Origin: Aeromicrobium endophyticum
GTDB lineage: Bacteria > Actinomycetota > Actinomycetes > Propionibacteriales > Nocardioidaceae
Length of the DNA: 64,000 nucleotides
Reading direction: 5' to 3'
NCBI RefSeq assembly: GCF_003586285.1
Contig: NZ_QUBR01000001.1
Location: forward strand, 1,853,373 to 1,917,372
The notes under the pieces were generated by a model. The model made no database searches, was not told the DNA's origin, and saw nothing but the letters and a program-made list of their open reading frames with translations. The first letter of the stretch is position 1. Every line of letters begins with the position of its first letter. Made by a program: the position numbers and the translations under genes. Positions 23,535 to 32,368 of the stretch are shown here, one piece after another.

Positions 23535-23541
23535 TCTCCAC
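23487..23541 (-). promoter_or_regulatory. promoter with four 11-bp direct repeats (TasA-like copy 2)
   Basis: Minus-strand units GTGGAGATCGT (23531-23541), GGGGACGTCGT (23520-23530), GGGGAGATCGC (23509-23519) and GTGGATCTCGG (23498-23508) lie head to tail, 5 bp from TAAGTT (23487-23492). This is the longest of the three arrays. Confidence 0.72.
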
Positions 23542-23597
23542 ACTTCGGACTCATCTGTCGCGGCGTCGCAGCGTCGCAGCGTCCGGGCCCGGACGCG

Positions 23598-23630
23598 CCA
23601 CGGGCCCGGACCAGTGGTCCGGGCCCGTGG
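23598..23630 (-). terminator. terminator after the GAF histidine kinase
   Basis: A perfect palindrome, 16-bp arms 23598-23613 and 23615-23630 around one G, 20 bases beyond the kinase stop. It may also isolate the tasA promoter from the gene behind it. Confidence 0.78.
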
Positions 23631-23650
23631 GCAGAAGAGGTGCGCGACGT

Positions 23651-24859
23651 CTACAGCGGCAGGTCGAACCAGACGCTGGTGCCGCCCGAGGGGCTGGCGT
23701 CCATCCCGATCGTCCCGTCGTGGGCCTCGACGATGCGGCGAGCCGTCGCCAGCCCGATGCCGTGGCCGATCCGGTCGTGGTCGTCACGCGTGAAGATCTC
23801 GAACATCGACTCGCGCCGGTCCTCGGCCACGCCGATGCCGTTGTCGTCCACGCGGATGCGCCAGTGCCGATCGCGCCGCTCGGCCCGGACCGTCACCTCG
23901 GGACGTTGGTTCGGGCGGGCGAACTTGATGGCGTTGGTCATGAGGTTGAGCAGCACGGAGTAGATCAGGTCGGCATCGCCGACGACCCGGGGCAGCTCGC
24001 CGACCACGATCTGGGCCTCGCTGCGCTGCGACAGCGGAGCGACGTCCTTGAGCACGAGGTCGAGCACGTGCGCGAGGTCGACGTCGGCGTTGCGGGGTCG
24101 TCCGCCCTGCTGCGCGAACGACAGCATCTGCTGGATCATGGCGTCCATGCGGTGACCGGCCTGCTCGACGGCCTCGACCATCTGCGCCACGTCGGCGTCG
24201 CCCTCGATGACGGGCTCGGTGGCCAGCAGCTCGGCGTTGACCAGGATCGCGGTGAGCGGTGTGCGCAGGTCGTGGCTGACCTGGTCGGCGAACTGGCTCA
24301 GGTGCTCGTTCGAGCGACGGAGGTTCTCCTGTGCCCGGGTCAGCTCCTGCAGGGACTCCTCGAGGGCCTGGCTGCGGAACCGCAGCTCGAGCAGGTCCAT
24401 GACCTGCGAGGCCATCACCCCGAGCGCCTGCCGCTGGACCGGGCTGAGCTCGCGCGGCACGAGGTCGAACACGCACAACCGGCCGATCGGCACCCCGTCG
24501 GGCGTGATGATCGGGGCGGACGCGTAGAACCGCACCGAGCCGATCTCGCCGGTGACGAAGGGATTGTGCTTGAACCGCTCGTCGACGCTGGCGTCGGCGA
24601 CCACGATGGCGTCGGGCGCGCCCATCACGATGGCGCACATCGAGTCGTCGCGCGCGCAGACCGAGGGCTCGAAGCCCGCCGCCACGATCTGGTGCTGGGC
24701 GGTGCTGCTGATCAGGTTGATGGCCGCGTGCGGCACGTCGCAGATCTGCGCGATCAGGTCGACCAGCGACTGCAGGTCGCGACCGGGGGTCTGGTCGAGC
24801 GCGCGGTAGCGCTCGAGCTCGTGGTCGACGACCGTCGCGTCGATGACATCCTGCGACAT
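23651..24859 (-). CDS. cytosolic GAF-domain sensor histidine kinase
   Basis: 402 residues with no membrane helix. Residues about 25-165 form a GAF domain (LVDLIAQICDVPHAAINLIS...FYASAPIITPDGVPIGRLCVFD), then a coiled linker, HisKA with VSHDLRTPLTAIL, and a complete HATPase: NLMTNAIKFA, DDNGIGV, GHGIGLATAR and a GGTSVWFDLP end. The GAF has Cys residues (SVCARDDSMCAIVMG) in a place where related proteins bind small ligands or sense redox state. AAGGGG stands before the ATG. No response regulator is adjacent, so its partner is elsewhere; unlike the kinase at 17040 its ATP site is intact. Confidence 0.87.
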   Translation of the reverse strand: MSQDVIDATVVDHELERYRALDQTPGRDLQSLVDLIAQICDVPHAAINLISSTAQHQIVAAGFEPSVCARDDSMCAIVMGAPDAIVVADASVDERFKHNPFVTGEIGSVRFYASAPIITPDGVPIGRLCVFDLVPRELSPVQRQALGVMASQVMDLLELRFRSQALEESLQELTRAQENLRRSNEHLSQFADQVSHDLRTPLTAILVNAELLATEPVIEGDADVAQMVEAVEQAGHRMDAMIQQMLSFAQQGGRPRNADVDLAHVLDLVLKDVAPLSQRSEAQIVVGELPRVVGDADLIYSVLLNLMTNAIKFARPNQRPEVTVRAERRDRHWRIRVDDNGIGVAEDRRESMFEIFTRDDHDRIGHGIGLATARRIVEAHDGTIGMDASPSGGTSVWFDLPL

Positions 24860-24921
24860 GCAATCCCCCCTTGGGACTAAGGTCCCAGTCTCTCACGTGA
24901 TGTGGCTCGTGGGGACCCGAC

Positions 24922-25608
24922 TCAGTACCCGCCGAAGCTGTCGATGCGGATGTCGTCGTGGTCGACGCCCATCGTGTCGAGCAGCGCCTCGGTCGACTCG
25001 ATCATCCCCTCGGCACCCGCGACGTAGTAGTGGTGGGCGTCGTCGGGGATCACGCCGCGCAGCAGCCGCTCGCGGTCCTTGCGCTTGACGCCCTGGGTGA
25101 CGAGGTACTCGACCCGGGCCTCGGGCAGCTCGCTCCGCCATGCGTCGAGCTCGTCCCTGAACAGGAAGTCGTCGGTCGCGTTGAGGTAGACCAGCACCAC
25201 CGATCCCGACCGACGGGCGTCGAGCATCTCCTTGAGCATGCTGCGGAACGGGGCCACGCCCACGCCGCCGGCGATGAGGACGCTGTCGCGGTGCTCGTCG
25301 AGCTGGAACTCGTAGTCGTTGCCGAAGGCCGTGATCCGCATCGTCTCGCCGGGGACGGCTGCTGCCAGGGCCCGCTTGATCTCGCTCTGCCCCTCCTTGA
25401 ACGTGATCATGAGGTCGGGCTCGGTCGGGGACGACGACAGCGAGTACGTCCGGCCGCCGCGCAGCTCGCCGGCGAAGGCGAGGTCGACCCAGTCGCCCGG
25501 CTCGTAGTCGAAGCCGCGGGGACGCTCGAACACGACGCTGAGGTGCTGCGCCGTCTCGGGACGCACGTGCTTGACGGTGAGCTCGATGTCGACCAGCTGA
25601 TGTGCCAC
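24922..25608 (-). CDS. ferredoxin reductase-like FAD/NAD(P)-binding protein
   Basis: 228 residues: an FAD barrel with RTYSLSSSP (the RxYS motif), then a nucleotide-binding half with GGVGVAPFRSML, VYLNATDDFLF and YYVAGAEGMIE, ending FGGY, where the final aromatic residue stacks on the flavin. There is no iron-sulfur domain in the chain, so an external acceptor is needed. GTG 25606-25608 starts the frame; GACACT lies six bases before it, a possible leaderless promoter. The phospholipase D gene is just upstream in the same direction (27 bases), suggesting cotranscription. Confidence 0.85.
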   Translation of the reverse strand: MAHQLVDIELTVKHVRPETAQHLSVVFERPRGFDYEPGDWVDLAFAGELRGGRTYSLSSSPTEPDLMITFKEGQSEIKRALAAAVPGETMRITAFGNDYEFQLDEHRDSVLIAGGVGVAPFRSMLKEMLDARRSGSVVLVYLNATDDFLFRDELDAWRSELPEARVEYLVTQGVKRKDRERLLRGVIPDDAHHYYVAGAEGMIESTEALLDTMGVDHDDIRIDSFGGY

Positions 25609-25635
25609 GCGCCCAGTGTCTCGTGCGTCGGGAGG

Positions 25636-27225
25636 TCAGAACTCCTCGGTGCCCCGCAGGCGCCGCGGGCGGCCGTCGGGGTCGTGCAGCAGCAGGTAGG
25701 GCACCAGTGCGGCGGCGCGCCGGCGGCGGCTCAGCTGCGGCGGGTGCAGCCGGCGAAGGCGCCCGGGTGGGCGCGCGCCCACGCGGCCACCGGCGTGCCA
25801 GGCGTCGAGTCGCTCCGCGCTGGCGACGTAGGCCGCGAACATGTCGCGGGCCTCGGCGCAGTCGTCGAGCGGGTCGTCCTCGTCTCGGTCGAGGTGCTCG
25901 GCGGCGAGCGTCAGGCGCAGCCGTCGCGCGTACCCGTCGGCCGTGCCGGCGGTGTCGACGACGACGGCCGACAGCTCGGAGTCGTGCGTCCACGAGCGAC
26001 GGTTGAAGTTGTCCGAGCCGATCGTCGACCAGACGTCGTCGATGATGCACGTCTTGGCGTGGACGTAGACCGGCGTGCCCTCGTGGTTCTCGATGCCGAA
26101 GACCGCGACGCGGTCGGGCGCGGCCCGCTGCATCTCGAGCATCGCGCGTCGCCGCCCGAGCAGCTGCGCCGTGCGGGACGATCCCTCGAGGTCGGGGTGC
26201 AGGGGCACGACGGCGACGACGTGCAGGTCGTCGTGCTGGCGCAGCGCCTCGGTGAAGACGTCGCCGACGTGCGTGCCCCACAGGTACTGGTCCTCGACGT
26301 ACACGAGGTGTCGGGCCTGCAGCAGGGCCTTGGAGTAGCCCCGCGCGACGCTGCGCTCGCCACCGACGGCGAACTCATAGTCGCGGTCGAGGCGCAGGTC
26401 GGGGTACGTGCGCAGCAGCTGCACGACGTGCGTGCCCCCGGGCACCTCCGGCGGGGGAGGAGCCTGCTCGGGCAGCGGGTCGGGGCTGCGGTCGAGCCGG
26501 TGGACGAGGTCGGACACCAGGTTGATCGGGCTGCGGCTGAGCGGGGTGGGGTCCTCCCACCGCTCGCGGAACACGGTCTCGACGTCGTGCACGGCCGGCC
26601 CGGTGATGGCGGCCTGCACGTCGTGCCACGGCGGTGTCGGCCCGTACTCGTCGGCCATCTCGAGCGCCTGGGGATCGCCGTGGTGATCGCGGTCGTCGCG
26701 GCGGGAGTGGCACAGGTCGATGCCGCCGACGTACGCGATGTCGCGCGAGGGGTCGTCCTGGTGCCGGATCACGACCATCTTCTGGTGGTGCGACCCGCCG
26801 AGACGCACCCGCATGTCGAGCAGCACCTCGGCGCCGCGGGCCTGCAGCTGCTCGCCGAGGTGGCGGTTCTCGCGGGCGGTGAACCCGAACCCCTCCCAGT
26901 GCGAGCGCCAGACCAGCCCGCGCACGTCGACGCCGCGCTCGTCGGCCCGGCCGAGCACCTCGACGACCTCGCTGCCCGGCTCGCCGGTCAGCCGCTCGTC
27001 GGCGTCGCCCTGCCAGTCGGTGAAGAAGATGAGGTCGCCCCGCCGGGTGGCCTCGATGCGCTCGAACAGCTCGGCGAAGTACGTCGCCCCGTGCACGAGG
27101 GGACGGACGAGGTTGCCGCCCGACCAGGCGCGTCCGGGGTGGGCGTCGTCGAGACGCGTGTGCGGGTTGCCGCGCTCGTCGGGCGTCAGCAGCCAGCTCG
27201 TCGGGTCGGGGGCTTCGGCGGTCAC
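25636..27225 (-). CDS. phospholipase D family protein
   Basis: 529 residues with two HKD motifs: HHQKMVVIRHQDD, in which His, Lys and the second-box Asp are present, and VHAKTCIIDDVWSTIGSDNFNRRSW. Both are needed for the phosphatidyl-enzyme mechanism, so the protein should be active as a phospholipase, phosphatidyltransferase (cardiolipin synthase-like) or nuclease. No signal peptide or helix is seen, placing it in the cytoplasm or at the inner membrane face. GTG 27225 is preceded at six bases by CACAGT, a weak leaderless signal. Specific substrate not known. Confidence 0.83.
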   Translation of the reverse strand: MTAEAPDPTSWLLTPDERGNPHTRLDDAHPGRAWSGGNLVRPLVHGATYFAELFERIEATRRGDLIFFTDWQGDADERLTGEPGSEVVEVLGRADERGVDVRGLVWRSHWEGFGFTARENRHLGEQLQARGAEVLLDMRVRLGGSHHQKMVVIRHQDDPSRDIAYVGGIDLCHSRRDDRDHHGDPQALEMADEYGPTPPWHDVQAAITGPAVHDVETVFRERWEDPTPLSRSPINLVSDLVHRLDRSPDPLPEQAPPPPEVPGGTHVVQLLRTYPDLRLDRDYEFAVGGERSVARGYSKALLQARHLVYVEDQYLWGTHVGDVFTEALRQHDDLHVVAVVPLHPDLEGSSRTAQLLGRRRAMLEMQRAAPDRVAVFGIENHEGTPVYVHAKTCIIDDVWSTIGSDNFNRRSWTHDSELSAVVVDTAGTADGYARRLRLTLAAEHLDRDEDDPLDDCAEARDMFAAYVASAERLDAWHAGGRVGARPPGRLRRLHPPQLSRRRRAAALVPYLLLHDPDGRPRRLRGTEEF

Positions 27226-27283
27226 CCGTTCACTGTGCCCTGTGCGCGGTCGCGTGACCGAGCCGGGACGGTGCCCGCGCTCG

Positions 27284-28471
27284 TCAGCGCCTCACGCACG
27301 ACGGGCGACGGATGGTGATCGAGACGGTCTTCGACGCGTTCGGGAGCACCAGCTGCACCCGGGCCTTGAGCGCGCCCTGGCGCTTGGCGATCGAGGACCT
27401 CTTGATGGACCGCGAGAACGGCGCCTTGGTGTCGCGGGCGATCCGCTTGCTGCCGACCCTGAACTCGACGCGGGTGACCGGGGCGCCCCTGGTCTTCACG
27501 CGGACACGGACGCGCGAGCCACGGCACACGGCCTGCGCACGCAGCTTCTTCGCCGACGACGTCAGGCGGGCCCGGTCGGCGGCCTGGCGCTCGGCCTTCC
27601 GCTGGGCCGCGATGGCCTGACGGGCGGAGGCGGCGATCGTCGTGGAGAAGGCCTGCATGCCGATCGCCGTGGGGTGGAACGGGATCGCGCCGTCGAGGCT
27701 CGCGGGGACGACCCCCTCGACCCACCGCTGCCCGGCAGGGGCGCAGGCGGTGTGGTCGATGGCGCCAGGAGTCGTGCGGAGGTCGGCGAACACCGCCCCG
27801 GCGTTGCGCGCGGCCTCGTCCAACACGGTGTTGGTGTGGTCGACCAGCCCCTGCACGTAGTCCGCGTCGTCGGGGGTCACGGGCTGCGTCAAGGGGCACC
27901 CGCCCTTCGGCACGTACAGGCCGTAGCCGACGACGACGATCGCCGCGCGGGGCGACCTGCGCCTGATCTCGGCCAGCGTCGCCGCGAGCTCGGGGCGGAT
28001 GGCATCGATCTTGTCGTGCACGGTGCTGCCGTCGCGCTGCTTGCATCCCGGCACCAGGCAGCCCGTGACGGTGCTGACGATGCCGGCATCGTTGGCGCCG
28101 ATCGGGCCGAGCGTGACGAGGGTCGTGTCGGCGGTCAGCGCGTCGAGCTGCGGTGGCTCCGACTCCTGCGGCTGGGTCATGTTGTCGACCTTGGCGCTGG
28201 AGCACGTGACGTCGGTGAAGGCCTGGACGTTCAGGGCGCCGGCCGTGTAGGTCGCGAGGTTGCGCTCGCTGCGGAAGCACGGGCCGCCCGTGCGCTGCGG
28301 CAGGATGATGGGTCCGGCGGCCGCCGAGTCGCCCAGCGCGACGTACCGCTCGCCGCCGGGGCCGTGGTCGAACACGACGCCGTTCGGAGCGGCGGCGGAC
28401 GCGGCACCGGTCGCCGGCATGACGGCCGCGCCGATCGCGATCGTGACGGCTGCGGCCAGAACTCGTCTCAT
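27284..28471 (-). CDS. secreted SGNH/GDSL hydrolase with C-terminal beta domain
   Basis: 395 residues. Signal peptide MRRVLAAAVTIAIGAAVMPATGAASA; the nucleophile block reads ALGDSAAAG (GDSA rather than GDSL), the oxyanion Asn is in LGPIGANDAG and the catalytic Asp/His pair in DGAIPFHP, so all four SGNH positions are present. Six or more Cys suggest disulfides as in Streptomyces lipases of this fold. The last 80 residues (CRGSRVRVRVKTRGAPVTRVEFRVG...) form a basic beta domain, perhaps for wall or lipid binding. GAGGAG precedes the ATG. A perfect CRP-type site lies upstream. Confidence 0.83.
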   Translation of the reverse strand: MRRVLAAAVTIAIGAAVMPATGAASAAAPNGVVFDHGPGGERYVALGDSAAAGPIILPQRTGGPCFRSERNLATYTAGALNVQAFTDVTCSSAKVDNMTQPQESEPPQLDALTADTTLVTLGPIGANDAGIVSTVTGCLVPGCKQRDGSTVHDKIDAIRPELAATLAEIRRRSPRAAIVVVGYGLYVPKGGCPLTQPVTPDDADYVQGLVDHTNTVLDEAARNAGAVFADLRTTPGAIDHTACAPAGQRWVEGVVPASLDGAIPFHPTAIGMQAFSTTIAASARQAIAAQRKAERQAADRARLTSSAKKLRAQAVCRGSRVRVRVKTRGAPVTRVEFRVGSKRIARDTKAPFSRSIKRSSIAKRQGALKARVQLVLPNASKTVSITIRRPSCVRR

Positions 28472-28512
28472 GCGGGTCTCCTCAGGTGCGACGACACGGT
28501 GTCGCTCCTGGC

Positions 28513-28566
28513 ATGCAAGTCCACCCCGGGACCGGTGTCAAGAGAATCTTGTGACCGGGGTCACAA
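28513..28566 (-). promoter_or_regulatory. promoter and CRP/GlxR-type site for the SGNH hydrolase
   Basis: Minus-strand TTGACA (28536-28541), 17 bases, TTGCAT (28513-28518). Just upstream lies TGTGACCGGGGTCACA (28550-28565), an exact TGTGA-N6-TCACA CRP-family consensus inside an 8-bp-arm palindrome. It is about 50 bases before the likely transcript start, where activators of this family act. Confidence 0.7.
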
Positions 28567-28767
28567 AAGATCCGGCCTCGCTGCTGATGGCAGCCGTGAG
28601 GTCCGGCGGCGAAGCCAGCGTGGTTGCGCCGGGAACCTGTGTGATGCCCGGAGCTGCCCACCCGACGTGTGCCGGTCCTGGCTGTCACGCCGGCACGTCG
28701 GACGGGCGTCGAAGAAGCCGGCGATCGTCCGCGAGCGTCGAGCCCGCCCCAGCCCTACCGTGGACGC

Positions 28768-30207
28768 GTGACCGAGACCGACGCGCCCGAGCTGACCCCC
28801 GAGGAGCGTTCGAGGCGGTGGCACGCGCTGGCGGTGTGCCTGCTCGCGGGAGCGATGACCCTGCTGGACGTCAGCATCGTCAACGTCGCGCTGCCGTCGA
28901 TCCGCGAGGGCCTCGACGCCGGCAACGGGACGATCCAGTGGGTCGTGGCGGGCTACGCGCTCGCCTTCGGCATCGTGCTGGTGCCCGCCGGGCGCCTCGG
29001 CGACGCCCGTAGCCGTCGGTCGGTCTTCATGGCCGGCGTCGCCCTGTTCACGATCGCGAGTGCCGTGTGCGGCGCGGCGCAGGAGCCGCTGTGGATCGCG
29101 GTCGCGCGCGTGGTGCAGGGCATCGGCGGCGGGCTCATCACGCCGCAGGTGTCGGGCTTCATCCAGAACCTGTTCAAGGGGCCCGAGCGGGGTCGGGCGT
29201 TCGGCCTGTTCGGCGCGACCATCGGGGTGTCCACCGCCATCGGGCTGGTGCTCGGCGGGCTGCTGATCCAGCTCGGCGGGCAGGAGTCGGGCTGGCGCCT
29301 GGTCTTCTACGTCAACGTCCCGATCGGCATCCTGCTGCTCGTCCTGGCCCGGCGCTACCTGCCAGTGGCCACGCGCGGCCCCAAGCAGTCGCTCGACCCC
29401 GTCGGCGTGCTGTTGTTCGGCACGGCGATGCTCTTCGTCCTGCTGCCGCTCGTGTCGGGCAGCCAGGACGCCTCGCTGTCGCAGCGTCCGTGGTGGCTGC
29501 TGGGCGTCTCCGCCGTCCTGCTGGCGGCGTTCGTGCTGTGGGAGCGGCGCTGGACGTCGACGGGTCGCGAGACGCTGCTCGACCTCTCGCTCGTGAAGGT
29601 GCGCTCGTTCGTCCTCGGCCTGGGGCTCGGCACCTTCTACTTCGCGGGCTTCACGTCGATCTTCATCGTCCTGACCCTCTACCTGCAGCAGGGGCTGGGG
29701 TACTCGGCGCTGGAGGCCGGCCTCTCGCAGCTGCCGTTCGCGGTGGGATCGGCGACGTCCTCGCTGCTCGGCGGGCGACTCGTCGAACGCCTCGGACGCG
29801 CGCTGGTGGTCACGGGACTGCTGCTGATCAGCGTCGCACTGGTCGCCGTCGATCTTCTCGTGCCTCATCTGACGGGCGACGTGGGCCTCAAGCTCGCGCC
29901 CGTCCTCCTCCTGGCCGGCCTGGGCGGCGGGCTCGTCATCGCGCCCAACATCACGCTGTCGCTCGACGAGGTCGAGCCGGCCCGCGCCGGTGCCGGAGGC
30001 GGGCTGCTGCAGACCGCGCAGCGCGTCGGGTCGGCGATCGGCGTGGCGGTCGTCCTGGCGCTGTTCTTCGAGCGGGTGCGGTCGAGCGACGGCGACTTCG
30101 CCGACGCGCTCTCGTACAGCCTGCACGTCACGATCGCGTTCGTGCTGGTCGCTCTGGCGATGGGGGTGCTCGACCTCGTGCGCCGGGCCCGCGACGCCCG
30201 GTCGTGA
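28768..30207 (+). CDS. MFS transporter, DHA2 (14-helix) type
   Basis: 479 residues, mostly hydrophobic, with about 14 helices. LDVSIVNVALPSI (motif D1), PAGRLGDARSRR (motif A) and GGGLITPQVSGFIQNLF with GATIGVSTAIGLVLGGLL (motif C region of exporters) mark it as a drug:proton antiporter of the EmrB/QacA family. GTG 28768 follows TACCGT by six bases, so the mRNA should be leaderless; a longer frame to 28669 lacks a ribosome site. It is divergent from the SGNH hydrolase. Likely exports toxic or secreted small molecules. Confidence 0.87.
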   Translation: MTETDAPELTPEERSRRWHALAVCLLAGAMTLLDVSIVNVALPSIREGLDAGNGTIQWVVAGYALAFGIVLVPAGRLGDARSRRSVFMAGVALFTIASAVCGAAQEPLWIAVARVVQGIGGGLITPQVSGFIQNLFKGPERGRAFGLFGATIGVSTAIGLVLGGLLIQLGGQESGWRLVFYVNVPIGILLLVLARRYLPVATRGPKQSLDPVGVLLFGTAMLFVLLPLVSGSQDASLSQRPWWLLGVSAVLLAAFVLWERRWTSTGRETLLDLSLVKVRSFVLGLGLGTFYFAGFTSIFIVLTLYLQQGLGYSALEAGLSQLPFAVGSATSSLLGGRLVERLGRALVVTGLLLISVALVAVDLLVPHLTGDVGLKLAPVLLLAGLGGGLVIAPNITLSLDEVEPARAGAGGGLLQTAQRVGSAIGVAVVLALFFERVRSSDGDFADALSYSLHVTIAFVLVALAMGVLDLVRRARDARS

Positions 30208-30378
30208 CGGGCGCGACAGGGCCACGACAGGGGCTGTGACGAGCGACAAGGGGATAGTGCTGCGCGGACGTGGAGGCACCGGTTAGCCTCGTACCCGGGG
30301 GACACACCATGCCTGCTGCGCCCGCGGTGCGGCAGAGGTGGACAGCCGTAGACGAGACCGAACCCTGGAGTGCGCACC

Positions 30379-30531
30379 ATGCCCGAGCCCTTGGACAGTC
30401 GCCTGCGCGACGACCAGGCGCTCGACGAGATCGAGCTGACGAGCCGCCTGATCATCGCCGCCTCGGCCAAGGACTGCCCGCTCTCCCAGAGCGAGGTCGA
30501 CGAGATCCTGGGCATCGCCACGTCCCAGTGA
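30379..30531 (+). CDS. small conserved-looking protein (50 residues)
   Basis: MPEPLDSRLRDDQALDEIEL opens a 50-residue acidic, probably helical protein, with CPLSQSEVDEILGI near the end resembling a small helix-turn-helix-sized bundle. GGAG lies 8 bases before the ATG and the codons have GC-rich third positions, so it is likely real. It is upstream of the DUF47-pit pair but separated by a promoter, so the link to phosphate is not certain. A promoter-like TTAGCCT lies about 95 bases upstream. Function unknown. Confidence 0.68.
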   Translation: MPEPLDSRLRDDQALDEIELTSRLIIAASAKDCPLSQSEVDEILGIATSQ

Positions 30532-30551
30532 ACGCCCGGTGACACCCGCGA

Positions 30552-30582
30552 TTGACACCGGTGAACGACGTGCCTCTAGCAT
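30552..30582 (+). promoter_or_regulatory. promoter of DUF47-pit
   Basis: TTGACA at 30552-30557 and TAGCAT at 30577-30582 with a long 19-base spacer. Minus-strand GTTCAC-type blocks lie around it at 11-bp multiples (about 30529-30569), loosely like a PHO box in reverse orientation. Confidence 0.5.
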
Positions 30583-30617
30583 GGGCGTGCCCTACTCAGC
30601 ATTGACAGGAGCTAGTC

Positions 30618-31235
30618 GTGCGTTTTCGCATCCGACCAGTTGAGACATCCTTCTACGACTTGTTCACCGAGATGGCGAACCACCTCGTCGAGGGCGCGAA
30701 TCTGCTGGCGCAGATGCTCGACTCGAGCACCGACAAGAAGGCTCTCGGTGAACAGATGCGAGAGGCCGAGCACCAGGCCGACGAGACGACCCACAAGATC
30801 GTCAAGCGGGCCAACTCGACGTTCATCACGCCCTTCGACCGCGAGGACATCTACCGCCTCGCGAGCAGCCTCGACGACGTCATGGACTTCATGGAGGAGA
30901 CCGTCGACCTCGTGGGCCTCTACGAGCTCGGCGACCTGCCGGCCGACTTCGCCCCGCAGGTCGAGGTGCTGCAGCGTGCCACCCAGCTGACGGCCGAGGC
31001 CATGCCGCGGCTGCGCACCATGAAGGACCTCGACGAGTACTGGATCGAGATCAACCGCCTCGAGAACCAGGGCGACCGCTCGTACCGCCGCATCGTGGCC
31101 CACCTGTTCGGCGGCAGCTACAAGTCGCTCGAGGTGCTCAAGCTCAAGGACGTCGTCGACTCGCTCGAGCACGCGATCGACGCCCTCGAGTCGGTCGCGA
31201 ACACGGTGGAGCAGATCGCCGTCAAGGAGTCCTGA
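30618..31235 (+). CDS. DUF47 family phosphate-transport accessory protein (PhoU-like)
   Basis: 205 residues, all helical, with repeated acidic metal-binding patterns E-x3-D/E (ANLLAQMLDSS, EAEHQADETTHKI, RLASSLDDVMDFMEETVDL) typical of the PhoU/DUF47 fold. These proteins accompany Pit transporters and are thought to restrain or gate phosphate uptake. GTG 30618 follows AGGAG. The stop is 2 bases from the pit start, so the pair is one operon. Confidence 0.88.
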   Translation: MRFRIRPVETSFYDLFTEMANHLVEGANLLAQMLDSSTDKKALGEQMREAEHQADETTHKIVKRANSTFITPFDREDIYRLASSLDDVMDFMEETVDLVGLYELGDLPADFAPQVEVLQRATQLTAEAMPRLRTMKDLDEYWIEINRLENQGDRSYRRIVAHLFGGSYKSLEVLKLKDVVDSLEHAIDALESVANTVEQIAVKES

Positions 31236-31237
31236 GG

Positions 31238-32266
31238 GTGGACCTCGTCCTCGTCCTGGTGATCGCCACCGTCGCGATCGCCCTGTTCTTCGACTACACC
31301 AACGGCTTCCACGACGCCGCCAACGCGATCGCGACCTCGGTCTCGACCCGCGCCCTGACCCCCCGCATCGCCCTGACGATGGCCGGCATCCTCAACTTCG
31401 TCGGCGCCCTCCTCGGCGTCGGCGTGGCCAAGACGATCAAGGACATCCTCAGCGGTTTCGACAACATCACGGCCCAGAGCCAGTCGCACGCGCTCACCGT
31501 CGTGCTGAGCGCCCTGGTGGGCGCGATCGTCTGGAACCTCATCACCTGGTACTTCGGCATCCCGTCGTCGTCGTCGCACGCGCTGATCGGCGGCCTCATC
31601 GGCGTCGGGCTGGCCGCCGGCGTCACGGTCGACTGGGACAAGGTCGTCGACAAGGTCGCCATCCCGATGGTGCTGAGCCCCGCGCTCGGCTTCGGCGGCG
31701 CCTTCATCATCATGACGACGATCATGTGGCTGTTCCGGCGCGCCAACCCGCACACCGTCAACCGCGGCTTTCGGCTCTCGCAGACGGTGTCGGCGGCGGC
31801 GCTCTCGCTGGGCCACGGCCTGCAGGACGCGCAGAAGACCATGGGCGTCATCGTGCTCGCGCTGATCGCCGGCGGCTATCACACGTCGGCCAATGACGAC
31901 ATCCCGTTGTGGGTCATCCTGTCGGCCGCCGGCGCGATCTCGCTGGGCACGATGTCCGGCGGCATGCGCATCATGCGCACCATGGGTCGTCGCATCATCG
32001 CGCTCGACCCGCCGCGCGGGTTCGCCGCCGAGTCGACCGCCGCGATCGTGCTCTACGGCATGGCGATCGGCGCCCACGCGCCGGTCTCGACCACCCACAC
32101 CATGACGTCCGCCGTGATGGGCGCGGGCGCCACCAAGCGCTTCAGCGCCGTCCGCTGGGGCGTCGCGCGCGGCATCATCACCGCCTGGGTCATCACGATC
32201 CCGGCCGCTGCCGCCGTCGGCGCCCTGACGTACGTCATCCTGCGGATCTTCATCCCCGGCAACTAG
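31238..32266 (+). CDS. pit: Pit-family inorganic phosphate transporter
   Basis: 342 residues and about ten membrane helices. The two family signatures are plain: FDYTNGFHDAANAIATSVSTRAL near the N-terminus and GHGLQDAQKTMGV in the second half, with SSSSHALIGG and VSTTHTMTSAVMG as the paired serine/threonine loops. It imports metal-phosphate with protons at low affinity and complements the high-affinity Pst system encoded next door on the other strand. Its partner is the DUF47 protein directly upstream. A long palindromic terminator follows. Confidence 0.92.
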   Translation: MDLVLVLVIATVAIALFFDYTNGFHDAANAIATSVSTRALTPRIALTMAGILNFVGALLGVGVAKTIKDILSGFDNITAQSQSHALTVVLSALVGAIVWNLITWYFGIPSSSSHALIGGLIGVGLAAGVTVDWDKVVDKVAIPMVLSPALGFGGAFIIMTTIMWLFRRANPHTVNRGFRLSQTVSAAALSLGHGLQDAQKTMGVIVLALIAGGYHTSANDDIPLWVILSAAGAISLGTMSGGMRIMRTMGRRIIALDPPRGFAAESTAAIVLYGMAIGAHAPVSTTHTMTSAVMGAGATKRFSAVRWGVARGIITAWVITIPAAAAVGALTYVILRIFIPGN

Positions 32267-32331
32267 CGCGCGGCCCCTAGGGAGGCCGCCCGCGGCCGAC
32301 CGTGAGCGGAGCGAAGGGGCTCACCTACGTC

Positions 32332-32368
32332 GAAGGGCTCGGGTGACCAGTGGTCACCCGAGCCCTTC
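32332..32368. terminator. 37-bp palindromic terminator between pit and pstB
   Basis: Two 18-base arms (32332-32349 and 32351-32368) pair perfectly around one G. It serves both convergent operons. The following 90 bases contain simple GCTCGCTCGCTGCGCTCGCT runs with no further gene. Confidence 0.82.
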
